This document shows positions 30,189 through 35,938 of a stretch of DNA of 35,938 nt, piece after piece (positions within the stretch are counted from its first letter, which is position 1; every line of letters begins with the position of its first letter). The notes under the pieces were generated by a model that had not been told where the DNA came from, made no database searches, and worked only from the letters and a program-made list of their open reading frames with translations. The stretch is from Oscillospiraceae bacterium (lineage in GTDB: Bacteria; Bacillota_A; Clostridia; Oscillospirales; Oscillospiraceae). The DNA lies in NCBI GenBank assembly GCA_902789835.1, contig CADAPN010000010.1, positions 1 to 35,938 on the forward strand. The letters run 5' to 3'. Position numbers and translations under genes: made by a program.

Positions 30189-30211
30189 TCACTCAGCCAC
30201 GCCGAACCGGT

Positions 30212-30490
30212 ATGGCGAATAGTACAATAAAGAGATCTATTGCTTCCATTCGTACCTATACAATCCCATCGACGACACTTAATGCCGTTGCCTTTAAAAA
30301 CTTTGATACGGGGATAAAGCCACTTGGGCTTAAATGGTGTGTAATCGGGTCTACGCTGGGATTCTTTCATCTAAGCAATTATTGGCATGATACTAATACC
30401 AATACAATCCATATTACGATTACAAACCCAACAAATATAACACTAACAACTGATTCATGGGCGAGTGTAAAAATAATAGATTTCGATTAA
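30212..30490 (+). CDS. Small tail-fibre-tip-like protein 2
   Basis: The 92-residue, Thr/Asn-rich beta protein has AVAFKNFDTGIKPLGLKWCV and NTNTIHITITNPTNITLTTD. ATG 30212 lacks a good ribosome site and lies in a CGCC/GGCG hairpin. Translation may depend on coupling to the gene before it. No family is recognised. Confidence 0.55.
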   Translation: MANSTIKRSIASIRTYTIPSTTLNAVAFKNFDTGIKPLGLKWCVIGSTLGFFHLSNYWHDTNTNTIHITITNPTNITLTTDSWASVKIIDFD

Positions 30491-30508
30491 CCAAAGCGCC
30501 GTCGAAAG

Positions 30509-30829
30509 ATGGCTCAAAGCATAATCCAAAGTACGTATATTGATACGATTGATCATATTTTTTCAAACGTGGCGCAGATTAAAGCATTTTTTGAAACCTT
30601 TACTGCAAATAGGACTGGTGAGTTTCATGAAATACTTACAGTTACGCATACGGATAATAGCGAAACGGCTTTTCAACCACATATGAGGTGGACCGGTATT
30701 TTAACAAAGGACAACGGAGGAAGTACGATTAATTTTACAGCGTCATGCTATTTGGGGAGAATCGCTATTATGACACGTGATCCGTACGGAGAATGGAGAA
30801 TATTTATAGTTAATGGCACACAAGTATAA
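30509..30829 (+). CDS. Small tail-fibre-tip-like protein 3
   Basis: The 106-residue protein starts MAQSIIQSTYIDTIDHIFSN and has TKDNGGSTINFTASCYLGRI in its beta-rich second half. The ATG is inside a GCCGTC-GAAA-GATGGC hairpin (30498-30513) and no clear ribosome site is present. It is AT-rich like its neighbours. Confidence 0.55.
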   Translation: MAQSIIQSTYIDTIDHIFSNVAQIKAFFETFTANRTGEFHEILTVTHTDNSETAFQPHMRWTGILTKDNGGSTINFTASCYLGRIAIMTRDPYGEWRIFIVNGTQV

Positions 30830-30846
30830 ATCATGGTGGTGAGGAA

Positions 30847-31008
30847 ATGATAATAAACACGATCCCAGCAACAGATTGCACACCGCAAACCATTGTAATT
30901 GGTCGTAGAGGGACATACGATACAATGCAGATTGCGTTTGATCTGTCCTTTCTGATCGAGAATTATGGAAGCGGCACGGCAGTTCTTGCGGTCAAACGGC
31001 CTAAATAG
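30847..31008 (+). CDS. Truncated BppU-like upper baseplate protein
   Basis: GAGG precedes ATG 30847. The 53 residues (RRGTYDTMQIAFDLSFLIEN, then GSGTAVLAVKRPK) are the N-terminal start of a phage family that normally goes on after 'VLAVKRP' for at least another hundred residues. Here TAG follows at once and no continuation is found downstream. It is probably a remnant, although the short form has a good start. Confidence 0.6.
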   Translation: MIINTIPATDCTPQTIVIGRRGTYDTMQIAFDLSFLIENYGSGTAVLAVKRPK

Positions 31009-31073
31009 GTGATTAAGGAACCCAATTATTGACCGGGAACACCGAGCATGGTAAAATGAAGAAGGGGCGAGAC

Positions 31074-31281
31074 TTAATAGCCTCGCTCCTCCAACCAAGG
31101 GATGATGGCCTTTGATAATGCCCACGCTTTGGAACGTTCTTCATCCTGACAGTATTTGTCTAACCGGGCATAAACGTCAGGCGGCAGAGTGCATGAGAAT
31201 TTGACGAACTTCTCTGCTTTCTGCTTTCTGCTTTTCCGATCCGAAACGGGGGCGGCCTCGCTGAGTTTCTTTCTCAGTCAT
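31074..31281 (-). pseudogene. Ribbon-helix-helix regulator put out of frame by a 7-base repeat
   Basis: GAGGTG precedes ATG 31281 and the frame reads MTEKETQRGRPRFGSEKQKA. It then hits three tandem copies of CTGCTTT (plus strand), after which it is out of frame and ends early. Removing one 7-base copy restores a 66-residue protein with FVKFSCTLPPDVYARLDKYC and SKAWALSKAIIPWLEERGY, a typical Arc/CopG-like ribbon-helix-helix. The rest of the gene is intact to TAA 31076-31074. Repeat-driven on/off switching is therefore possible. Confidence 0.75.
31214..31234. repeat. Three copies of the heptamer CTGCTTT
   Basis: CTGCTTT is repeated at 31214, 31221 and 31228. Because seven is not a multiple of three, gain or loss of a copy shifts the frame of the ribbon-helix-helix gene on the minus strand. 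Confidence 0.9.
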
Positions 31282-31332
31282 AGGGCATCACCTCACGGAA
31301 CATTTTATCATGACTGTCAAGGAGGCAACACC

Positions 31333-31671
31333 ATGCTGAAACCGGAAGATTGCAACAGAGACATCAAAACCTACGGTGACGTTATCAGGCACATGACCAA
31401 CGATGAACTTGCCATTTTTCTTGAGCAGATGGGCGGAGACATCGAGATGGGCATTATGGCGATTATGAGAGCGAAGATGTACCCGCACCGATCTGGCGGA
31501 GATCCAGTTGTTAAAACAGAAGACTGGCGGCACATGCATAGTTTCATGGAACATAGAATTTCAGCCGAAACGGAAAATTATGCAGATGTATGGGGTGTGG
31601 AAAACTGGCAAGACTTGATGCAATGGGAGTGGCCCGGGAAAAAGAATTTCGGCATGAATATTGTGTACTAA
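31333..31671 (+). CDS. 112-residue protein of unknown function
   Basis: ATG 31333 follows AAGGAGG. It contains IKTYGDVIRHMTNDELAIFL, a motif common to short Clostridia phage proteins with a C-terminal 'W' rich part (WGVENWQDLMQWEWPG). The longer in-frame reading from 31189 overlaps the ribbon-helix-helix gene and is rejected. A non-structural role is likely because it lies between fibre and lysis genes. Confidence 0.62.
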   Translation: MLKPEDCNRDIKTYGDVIRHMTNDELAIFLEQMGGDIEMGIMAIMRAKMYPHRSGGDPVVKTEDWRHMHSFMEHRISAETENYADVWGVENWQDLMQWEWPGKKNFGMNIVY

Positions 31672-31791
31672 TACGTTAGTCACTTAAATTGGTTTTCGGG
31701 CATGTGCTGAAAAGGCCAGTAAATACTGGGGTTTTCGGGCCTCGAAAATTGACAGGCCTACTTTAGTGACAATCAGAAGGGAGGGAATAGC

Positions 31792-31935
31792 ATGGATTTA
31801 CAAGAGATTCTTGACCTGATTGATGAAGTGGAAGACCTTGAGGGAGAGTGTGAAATCCCTCCCGGAACTTGGGCGAACGAGATGCGGGCAAGAGCTGTTG
31901 CGCACTTCGGGAATCCCGAACAACCTATCTCGTGA
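31792..31935 (+). CDS. 47-residue acidic protein
   Basis: GGGAGGG precedes ATG 31792. The protein MDLQEILDLIDEVEDLEGEC is helical and acidic at first, then reads PPGTWANEMRARAVAHFGNP. The preceding 120 bases contain CCAGTA-AA-TACTGG and a TTGACA but no matching -10. Function unknown. Confidence 0.5.
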   Translation: MDLQEILDLIDEVEDLEGECEIPPGTWANEMRARAVAHFGNPEQPIS

Positions 31936-31986
31936 AAAACGTGCGAAATCACAAGATAGTCAAAAGATAACAGGAGGGATGCGGGT

Positions 31987-32076
31987 ATGCTTTTGGTCAA
32001 GATTATGATTTATATCGCCGTGGTATCGGCAGTAATCTTTTTCTTCATGGGAGCTTCAGGAGGAGACGAGCCATGA
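31987..32076 (+). CDS. 29-residue single-span membrane peptide
   Basis: AGGAGGG precedes ATG 31987. The peptide has one transmembrane helix (IMIYIAVVSAVIFFFMG) and an acidic tail GGDEP. It lies just before the lysis genes, where tiny holin-like or antiholin peptides occur. Its stop overlaps the next ATG (ATGA). Confidence 0.5.
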   Translation: MLLVKIMIYIAVVSAVIFFFMGASGGDEP

Positions 32077-32129
32077 CAGCGGACGATTTGGACACATGGA
32101 TTAACTACCTGTTGGAGGGTAAGAGATGA
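32073..32129 (+). CDS. 18-codon ORF before endolysin
   Basis: The tiny frame MTADDLDTWINYLLEGKR overlaps both neighbours by four bases. It contains the GGAGGG ribosome site of the endolysin gene. It may serve only to couple translation. Confidence 0.35.
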   Translation: MTADDLDTWINYLLEGKR

Positions 32130-33121
32130 CAGCAATTGAGAAAGCGGTGGCGTGGGCCATCGAGACGGCGAACAACAACGCGCACGGATATTCCAAGGCT
32201 TCCCGCTGGGGGCCTGACTACGACTGCAGCAGCTTCGTGATTGAAGCCTATGAGCAGGCCGGTGTTCCGGTCAGGGAGGCCGGGGCCAGCTACACGGGCA
32301 ACATGCGCGGCGCGTTTATCGCCTGCGGGTTTGTCGATGTGACCTATCAGTGCGGTCTTTCAACCGGCTATGGCATTCAGGCCGGTGACGTATTGCTGAA
32401 CTATTCCGCGCACACCTGCATTGCTATCGGCGGCGGCAAGGTTGCCAACTGCCGCACGGATGAAGGGCATCCCCAGGGCGGCGATCAGAGCGGGAACGAG
32501 ATCAGGATTCAAGCATATTGGAACTTCCCTTGGAACTGCGTCCTGCGCTACAAGGGCGGCCCGGCTCCTACCACAGGAGCGATCGAAAGCGGCTCTGTCA
32601 GCTCCAACCTGCGGAAAGGCTCAAAAGGTGATGCGGTCAAGGCTCTGCAGCAGAAACTCATTTCCATTGGCTACAGCTGCGGAAGATGGGGAGCAGACGG
32701 AGACTTCGGGACCGACACGATGAAGGCTGTGGCCGAGTTTCAAGAGGATCACGACCTTCCTGCCACAGGCGAGGTTGACGCGAAGACTCAGGAAGCGATC
32801 AATGGTGCAAAGCTTGAAGAGAAATCGGTTGAAAGTCCTGCGGACGACAGCACGGAACACAAATGGACGCCTCCCGATCTTACCATGAGCGGCGCGTTTT
32901 CGGCATCCTGCGTGGTGCTGCAGGCGCTTCTCAATTCGCATGGATGGGATTGCGGAAAAGCTGATGGCGTTTACGGTGCAAAGACGCAGGCAGCGGTCAA
33001 CCAGGCGAAAAAATTTTACGGTATGGAGCCGGACGGCAAATGCACCGAAGAACTGTGGATCAAGCTGGGCATCGACCCGGCCATTTTTTTGAAAGGAGAT
33101 AAGGAGGTAAGTTATGCTTGA
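32126..33121 (+). CDS. Endolysin: NlpC/P60-like Cys peptidase with two peptidoglycan-binding repeats
   Basis: The 331-residue protein has an N-terminal papain-like domain with Cys34 in YDCSSFVIEAY and His96 in SAHTCIAIG, the NlpC/P60 order. Two PG_binding_1-like repeats follow, at about 163-214 (LRKGSKGDAVKALQQKLISI) and 265-312 (VLQALLNSHGWDCGKADGVY). It cuts peptidoglycan stem peptides at lysis. It lacks a signal peptide, so release depends on the holin downstream. GGAGGG precedes ATG 32126. Confidence 0.88.
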   Translation: MTAIEKAVAWAIETANNNAHGYSKASRWGPDYDCSSFVIEAYEQAGVPVREAGASYTGNMRGAFIACGFVDVTYQCGLSTGYGIQAGDVLLNYSAHTCIAIGGGKVANCRTDEGHPQGGDQSGNEIRIQAYWNFPWNCVLRYKGGPAPTTGAIESGSVSSNLRKGSKGDAVKALQQKLISIGYSCGRWGADGDFGTDTMKAVAEFQEDHDLPATGEVDAKTQEAINGAKLEEKSVESPADDSTEHKWTPPDLTMSGAFSASCVVLQALLNSHGWDCGKADGVYGAKTQAAVNQAKKFYGMEPDGKCTEELWIKLGIDPAIFLKGDKEVSYA

Positions 33122-33287
33122 ACAGAAAGAGCGTTATGTTGTAACCCTTGTCAACGGAAAGAAGATCAATTCCCATTGCGGGACCTTCCGTGAATGCCTT
33201 GACGCATTCGGGGAGGAATGGATTAAGAGTATCGTGAAACTGGACTGTGATGAGTCCATGCTCACAGAACAGGAGGCAGAGAAATGA
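33114..33287 (+). CDS. 57-residue protein in the lysis cassette
   Basis: AAGGAGG precedes ATG 33114, which overlaps the endolysin end. The product has RYVVTLVNGKKINSHCGTFR and an acidic C-terminus. Its stop overlaps the holin ATG by four bases. It is soluble by its composition and its role is unknown. Confidence 0.58.
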   Translation: MLEQKERYVVTLVNGKKINSHCGTFRECLDAFGEEWIKSIVKLDCDESMLTEQEAEK

Positions 33288-33664
33288 ACATCTTCAACAG
33301 TTACCTGAACCAGATCCTTCTTGCGCTGCTGCTTGCCCTGGCGGGCTGGCTGGGCGTACAGATAAAGAATCTTTATCGTAAGTATGTCAACACAAAGATC
33401 AAACAGGCGGTGTGCAAGACCGCCGTCCGTTTTGTCGAGCAGGTTTACAAGGACATTCACGGCCCGGAAAAACTTGCCCAGGCTATGAAACGTGCCTCTG
33501 AGATGTTGGCAGAATACGGCATCACCATTACAGAATACGAATTAGTGTCACTCCTTGAAGCGGCGGTCAATGAATTCAATAACGCATTTAATCGCAATGA
33601 CAAGCCGGAATTGCCGCCTGCCTCAGAATCTCTTCCTGCGCCTGAACCTGTGATGGCAGAATGA
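33284..33664 (+). CDS. Phage holin (LL-H family-like)
   Basis: The 126-residue protein has one N-terminal membrane helix (ILLALLLALAGWLGVQI, residues 11-27), a basic stretch (KNLYRKYVNTKIKQ), and then VRFVEQVYKDIHGPEKLAQA and ITEYELVSLLEAAVNEFN. This is the plan of LL-H type holins. It opens the membrane for the endolysin. A Pro/Glu-rich tail follows. Confidence 0.82.
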   Translation: MNIFNSYLNQILLALLLALAGWLGVQIKNLYRKYVNTKIKQAVCKTAVRFVEQVYKDIHGPEKLAQAMKRASEMLAEYGITITEYELVSLLEAAVNEFNNAFNRNDKPELPPASESLPAPEPVMAE

Positions 33665-33683
33665 TGGGCAGCGGGGTAGAAGG

Positions 33684-33974
33684 ATGACAATAAACGCTCA
33701 GACGATCATCACGGCGGCAGCTCTGCTTGCTGCCATCGTGGCGATCCTGAAGTATTACAACAAGGCGTATGACCTTGTGAAGAAGCAGGGCGAACAGGAC
33801 GCAGAGATCGAAAAGGTCAAGAAAGAGGTACACGAGATCAAGGAAGAGCAGCAGCTTCACACCTACGGTATTCTCGCTTGTCTCAAAGGTTTGTCCGAGC
33901 AAGGATGTGATGGCGCCGTCACAGACGCCATCAACAAGATCGAAAAACACCTGAACGCGAAAGCACACTCATAA
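33684..33974 (+). CDS. Membrane-anchored coiled-coil protein of the lysis cassette
   Basis: The 96-residue protein has an N-terminal hydrophobic helix (IITAAALLAAIVAILKYY). A Lys/Glu coiled coil follows (EQDAEIEKVKKEVHEIKEEQ), then a conserved ILACLKGLSEQGCDGAVTDA. It follows the holin and is probably a holin-like or lysis accessory protein. The 60 bases after it hold a TCCGGTG/CACCGGA hairpin. Confidence 0.68.
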   Translation: MTINAQTIITAAALLAAIVAILKYYNKAYDLVKKQGEQDAEIEKVKKEVHEIKEEQQLHTYGILACLKGLSEQGCDGAVTDAINKIEKHLNAKAHS

Positions 33975-34034
33975 TCCGTATCAGACGTCCGGTGTCGCCG
34001 CACCGGATAGACCAGGCTCCTTCCGGGGGAAAAC

Positions 34035-34268
34035 ATGCAAGAGTATGATGACAAGCTCATCCGGGAGGTTATCAGCAACACTCCGGCGTCAAAGCTGTCC
34101 GAGCTGATCAACGAATACATCCACAACGCCAGGAACAAGGACATCAGCCGGAGAAAGATTCTGGACGATGAAGTTTACCGCGAGATTGCGCTGGATCATG
34201 ATTTGACGATCCGGCGATGCAAAAGCATCGTGAAACAAACCAGGAGAATCATATACGAGCATCTTTGA
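34035..34268 (+). CDS. 77-residue helical protein with HTH-like end
   Basis: The protein reads MQEYDDKLIREVISNTPASK and ends in DHDLTIRRCKSIVKQTRRII. An HTH-like pair of helices is plausible in the last 35 residues. CCGGGGG is the only ribosome-site candidate. Two strong terminators follow, so it ends the lysis operon. Confidence 0.6.
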   Translation: MQEYDDKLIREVISNTPASKLSELINEYIHNARNKDISRRKILDDEVYREIALDHDLTIRRCKSIVKQTRRIIYEHL

Positions 34269-34300
34269 AAGAGCGTCCTTCGGGGCGCTCTTTTTTTATT
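34268..34300 (+). terminator. Intrinsic terminator with UUCG loop
   Basis: AAAGAGCGTCC (34268-34278), TTCG and GGGCGCTCTTT (34283-34293) form an 11-bp stem. A run of T follows. Confidence 0.92.
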
Positions 34301-34330
34301 TCCCGCACATTTCCCTTATACAGACCAACA

Positions 34331-34369
34331 ATGCCCTCTGACAACCTCGTCAGGGGGCATCTTTTTTTA
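34331..34369 (+). terminator. Second intrinsic terminator in tandem
   Basis: ATGCCCTCTGAC (34331-34342) pairs with GTCAGGGGGCAT (34349-34360) and is followed by seven T. The tandem pair fully isolates the late operon from the genes to the right. Confidence 0.9.
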
Positions 34370-34397
34370 TACAATTATGCCAGAAAGAAGGTGCCAC

Positions 34398-34538
34398 ATG
34401 GATAGCAACGACACCGCGGATATTTTGCTCATGATGCTGGATGATGACCTTTTCTGGTCGGAGGAAAACCAGTGTGGAAATATTACAATAACAACCCTGC
34501 CGGTTTGCACGTCGGAGATTGCGTCATCCGAGCGATAA
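34398..34538 (+). CDS. 46-residue acidic ORF overlapping the Cys/His protein
   Basis: GAAGG precedes ATG 34398. The frame (MDSNDTADILLMMLDDDLFW) contains the GGAGG site of the next gene and runs 67 bases into it. It may be a short coupled leader gene; only the first 25 codons look protein-like. Confidence 0.4.
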   Translation: MDSNDTADILLMMLDDDLFWSEENQCGNITITTLPVCTSEIASSER

Positions 34539-34846
34539 GCGCAGCCACCGGCATGGATTGGCATACCGTTCATAAAGCCTTGTGCGATCTGTCAGCAGAA
34601 CTGTCTGACTGGCCGAACGCAGACCGCGTCTGGTGGGAGTTTTTGCGGGAGCTTGGATTCCCAAGGAAACGGCTAATTGACCGCTGCCCGGATTGCTATA
34701 CGGTCACTGATTTCGCAAAAGATCATCCGAAGGGGATTTATATTCTCGGGCCAAAGGAACACGCCGTCTGTCTGATTGACGGCGACTGGTGGGACAGCTG
34801 GGACAGCGGCCTGACCGTTCCGACATATTACTTCAGGAGGCTTTGA
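34472..34846 (+). CDS. Conserved Cys/His protein, possibly papain-like
   Basis: GTG 34472 has GGAGG nine bases upstream. The 124-residue protein has GDCVIRAISAATGMDWHTVH with Cys17, and later YILGPKEHAVCLIDGDWWDS with a His before a hydrophobic strand. This Cys...His order and the closing 'WDSWDSG' resemble compact papain-like folds. It is a frequent Clostridia phage protein. Enzymatic activity is my inference. Confidence 0.65.
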   Translation: MWKYYNNNPAGLHVGDCVIRAISAATGMDWHTVHKALCDLSAELSDWPNADRVWWEFLRELGFPRKRLIDRCPDCYTVTDFAKDHPKGIYILGPKEHAVCLIDGDWWDSWDSGLTVPTYYFRRL

Positions 34847-34847
34847 C

Positions 34848-35324
34848 ATGGTAGATCAATACGGTAGATGGTATCCGGACTACATGGGGCAGCAGCCCTT
34901 CCAGGATCCGGCCTATATGCGGGCAATCGGGCAGCCGGTGCAGGGGCAGCACCCCAATATGTCCCCGACACAAATGTCGGGAACAAATCAGCCCGCGCAG
35001 GATATGACGCCGACGATCCGCACGGAGATCAAGCAGGTGGACAGCATCGACGCCATCAGCAGGACGCCTCCGGCGCCAGGCACCACCGGCGCGTACATGA
35101 CCAAGGACGAGCAGACCATCATCTTCCGGTCGATGTATGCAAACGGGGAGTACAAGGACCGCATTTATGATCAGCGTCCTCCCGCACCGCCCGCGCCGAA
35201 GTTTGATCCGGCTCTTTATGTCCGCAAGGATGAAATTCCGTCCCTGGTGGACGAGGCCCTGGCTGTCCGAATTGCAGCTGCCCAGCAGAAGCAGCAGTCA
35301 CAGCTCAATAAGGAGGAATCCTGA
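34848..35324 (+). CDS. Pro/Gln-rich phage protein
   Basis: The 158-residue protein starts MVDQYGRWYPDYMGQQPFQD. It is low-complexity at first (Pro, Gln, Met, Asn), then has a region around YMTKDEQTIIFRSMYANGEY and a Gln-rich end. It looks like an intrinsically flexible, perhaps virion-associated protein. It forms an operon with the two genes after it. Confidence 0.6.
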   Translation: MVDQYGRWYPDYMGQQPFQDPAYMRAIGQPVQGQHPNMSPTQMSGTNQPAQDMTPTIRTEIKQVDSIDAISRTPPAPGTTGAYMTKDEQTIIFRSMYANGEYKDRIYDQRPPAPPAPKFDPALYVRKDEIPSLVDEALAVRIAAAQQKQQSQLNKEES

Positions 35325-35593
35325 TGGGACTCTTTGACATCTTCGGCGGTCAGCCGACACCACAGCAGAGACCGCAGATGGATCCGCGCCAGATGCAGCA
35401 GCAGATCAGACATGACGTGGACGACATTCGGTCACATCCGGCCTCATACCTCAAAGCCAGGGGCTACAACATCCCGGACGGCATGACGGACGCAAAGGAG
35501 ATCACACAATATCTCCTGCGGACTCAGCAAGTAGGAATCCCGCGTCTTCAGCAGGCAGCCTCCCTGTTCGGCTGGAATCCAGGGAGACGGTAA
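35324..35593 (+). CDS. 89-residue Gln-rich helical protein
   Basis: AAGGAGG precedes ATG 35324. After MGLFDIFGGQPTPQQRPQMD come helices (DVDDIRSHPASYLKARGYNI, then DAKEITQYLLRTQQVGIPRL). No catalytic motif. It shares the Gln/Pro-rich style of the gene upstream and probably belongs to the same complex. Confidence 0.6.
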   Translation: MGLFDIFGGQPTPQQRPQMDPRQMQQQIRHDVDDIRSHPASYLKARGYNIPDGMTDAKEITQYLLRTQQVGIPRLQQAASLFGWNPGRR

Positions 35594-35641
35594 ACAGTAT
35601 CTACCCGTCACAGGTGCACATGCGGCGGTGGATAAATAAAC

Positions 35642-35687
35642 GCCGTATCGAAAAGAGAAGATACGGCCTGACCCCACTAATTAGGGG
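35642..35687 (+). promoter_or_regulatory. Paired hairpins before the Gly-rich gene
   Basis: GCCGTATC (35642-35649) pairs with GATACGGC (35660-35667), and CCCC/GGGG (35672-35675, 35684-35687) follows just before the ribosome site. It may be a terminator-free translational control element. Confidence 0.45.
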
Positions 35688-35702
35688 AGAAAGGACAAAA
35701 CT

Positions 35703-35938
35703 ATGGCACTCACAGATGAAGGCTCCGGCAATGGCTTTGTCATGCCGGTATCGCCGATGTACGGAGGCGGCTACGGGAACGGTGGCGGCTTTGGTTTTGG
35801 CGGAAACGATTGGGCCTGGATCCTTCTGCTGCTCCTGATCGGCGGCAACGGCTGGGGCTTCGGCGGCGGCTTCGGAGGCGGCATGATGTGGCCCATGATG
35901 ATGGGCGCAGGCATGAACGGCTTCGGCCTGGACTACCT
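35703..35938 (+). CDS. Gly-rich membrane protein (partial)
   Basis: GAGAAAGGA precedes ATG 35703; the gene is cut by the window edge after 78 codons. A Gly/Phe-rich start surrounds one hydrophobic span (WAWILLLLLIGGNGWGF) and is followed by Gly/Met-rich sequence. Proteins that begin this way in Clostridia phages continue, as I recall, with a long Ala/Gln/Asn-rich repetitive part. Function unknown; display on the virion or host envelope is possible. Confidence 0.65.
   Translation, partial: MALTDEGSGNGFVMPVSPMYGGGYGNGGGFGFGGNDWAWILLLLLIGGNGWGFGGGFGGGMMWPMMMGAGMNGFGLDY

Noticed and set aside
31678..31770. Inverted GTCACT(T)AA / TTTAGTGAC pair as an attachment site
   Set aside because: Only a weak nine-base similarity, no integrase next to it and no second copy seen.

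Overview
The window is 35.9 kb of a temperate siphovirus (prophage or phage contig) of a low-to-medium GC Firmicute, most likely a gut or rumen Clostridia. The evidence is strong GGAGG ribosome sites, sigma-A type promoters, an SPP1/lambda-like head and tail gene order, and small-gene families that I know from Clostridia phages. No tRNA, CRISPR array or reverse transcriptase was seen.

Left arm (1-5155, leftward): a recombination operon with a NinB-like protein, a Cas4/RecB-like nuclease and a Sak4-like RecA-fold ATPase, plus small zinc-ribbon and conserved phage proteins, starting at a Cro-like regulator. Inside it is a ~670-base noncoding block (3460-4126) of four long-armed stem-loops carrying a recurrent short motif. 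It reads best as a large leftward structured RNA.

Control region (4930-7140): two separate divergent repressor switches, one with TTGCAA operators (5156-5325) and one with TTTAGGAAA operators (6973-7140). Between them are a zinc-ribbon protein, a broken serine-recombinase start and another XRE regulator. Rightward early genes (7141-9541) are small. They include an in-frame fusion of a conserved phage protein to a SAP-like/HTH-repeat protein. A decayed stretch follows, with a ParB fragment and an HNH homing endonuclease gene, then an intact ParB-DNA methyltransferase fusion (10476-11753).

Late region (11911-31008): terminase small and large subunits, portal, SPP1 gp7-like head protein, gp10-like protein, scaffold, decoration protein, lambda-E-type capsid protein, connectors, tail tube, G/GT chaperones with a T TTT TTC slippery site, tape measure, baseplate and tail proteins, then a fast-changing fibre region. 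The gp7-like gene is split by a 282-residue intein. The complementary strand of that intein encodes a complete HTH plus Vsr/EDxHD-like nuclease gene with its own consensus-type promoter and GGAGG site, so a homing endonuclease appears to be nested antisense inside an intein. The head and fibre regions also have folded leaders (17458-17620; 29744-29856).

Right end (31074-35938): a ribbon-helix-helix gene thrown out of frame by a third copy of a 7-base repeat, small genes, an NlpC/P60-like endolysin with two peptidoglycan-binding repeats, holin, two strong terminators, a Cys/His phage protein and three proteins ending in a Gly-rich membrane protein cut by the window edge.
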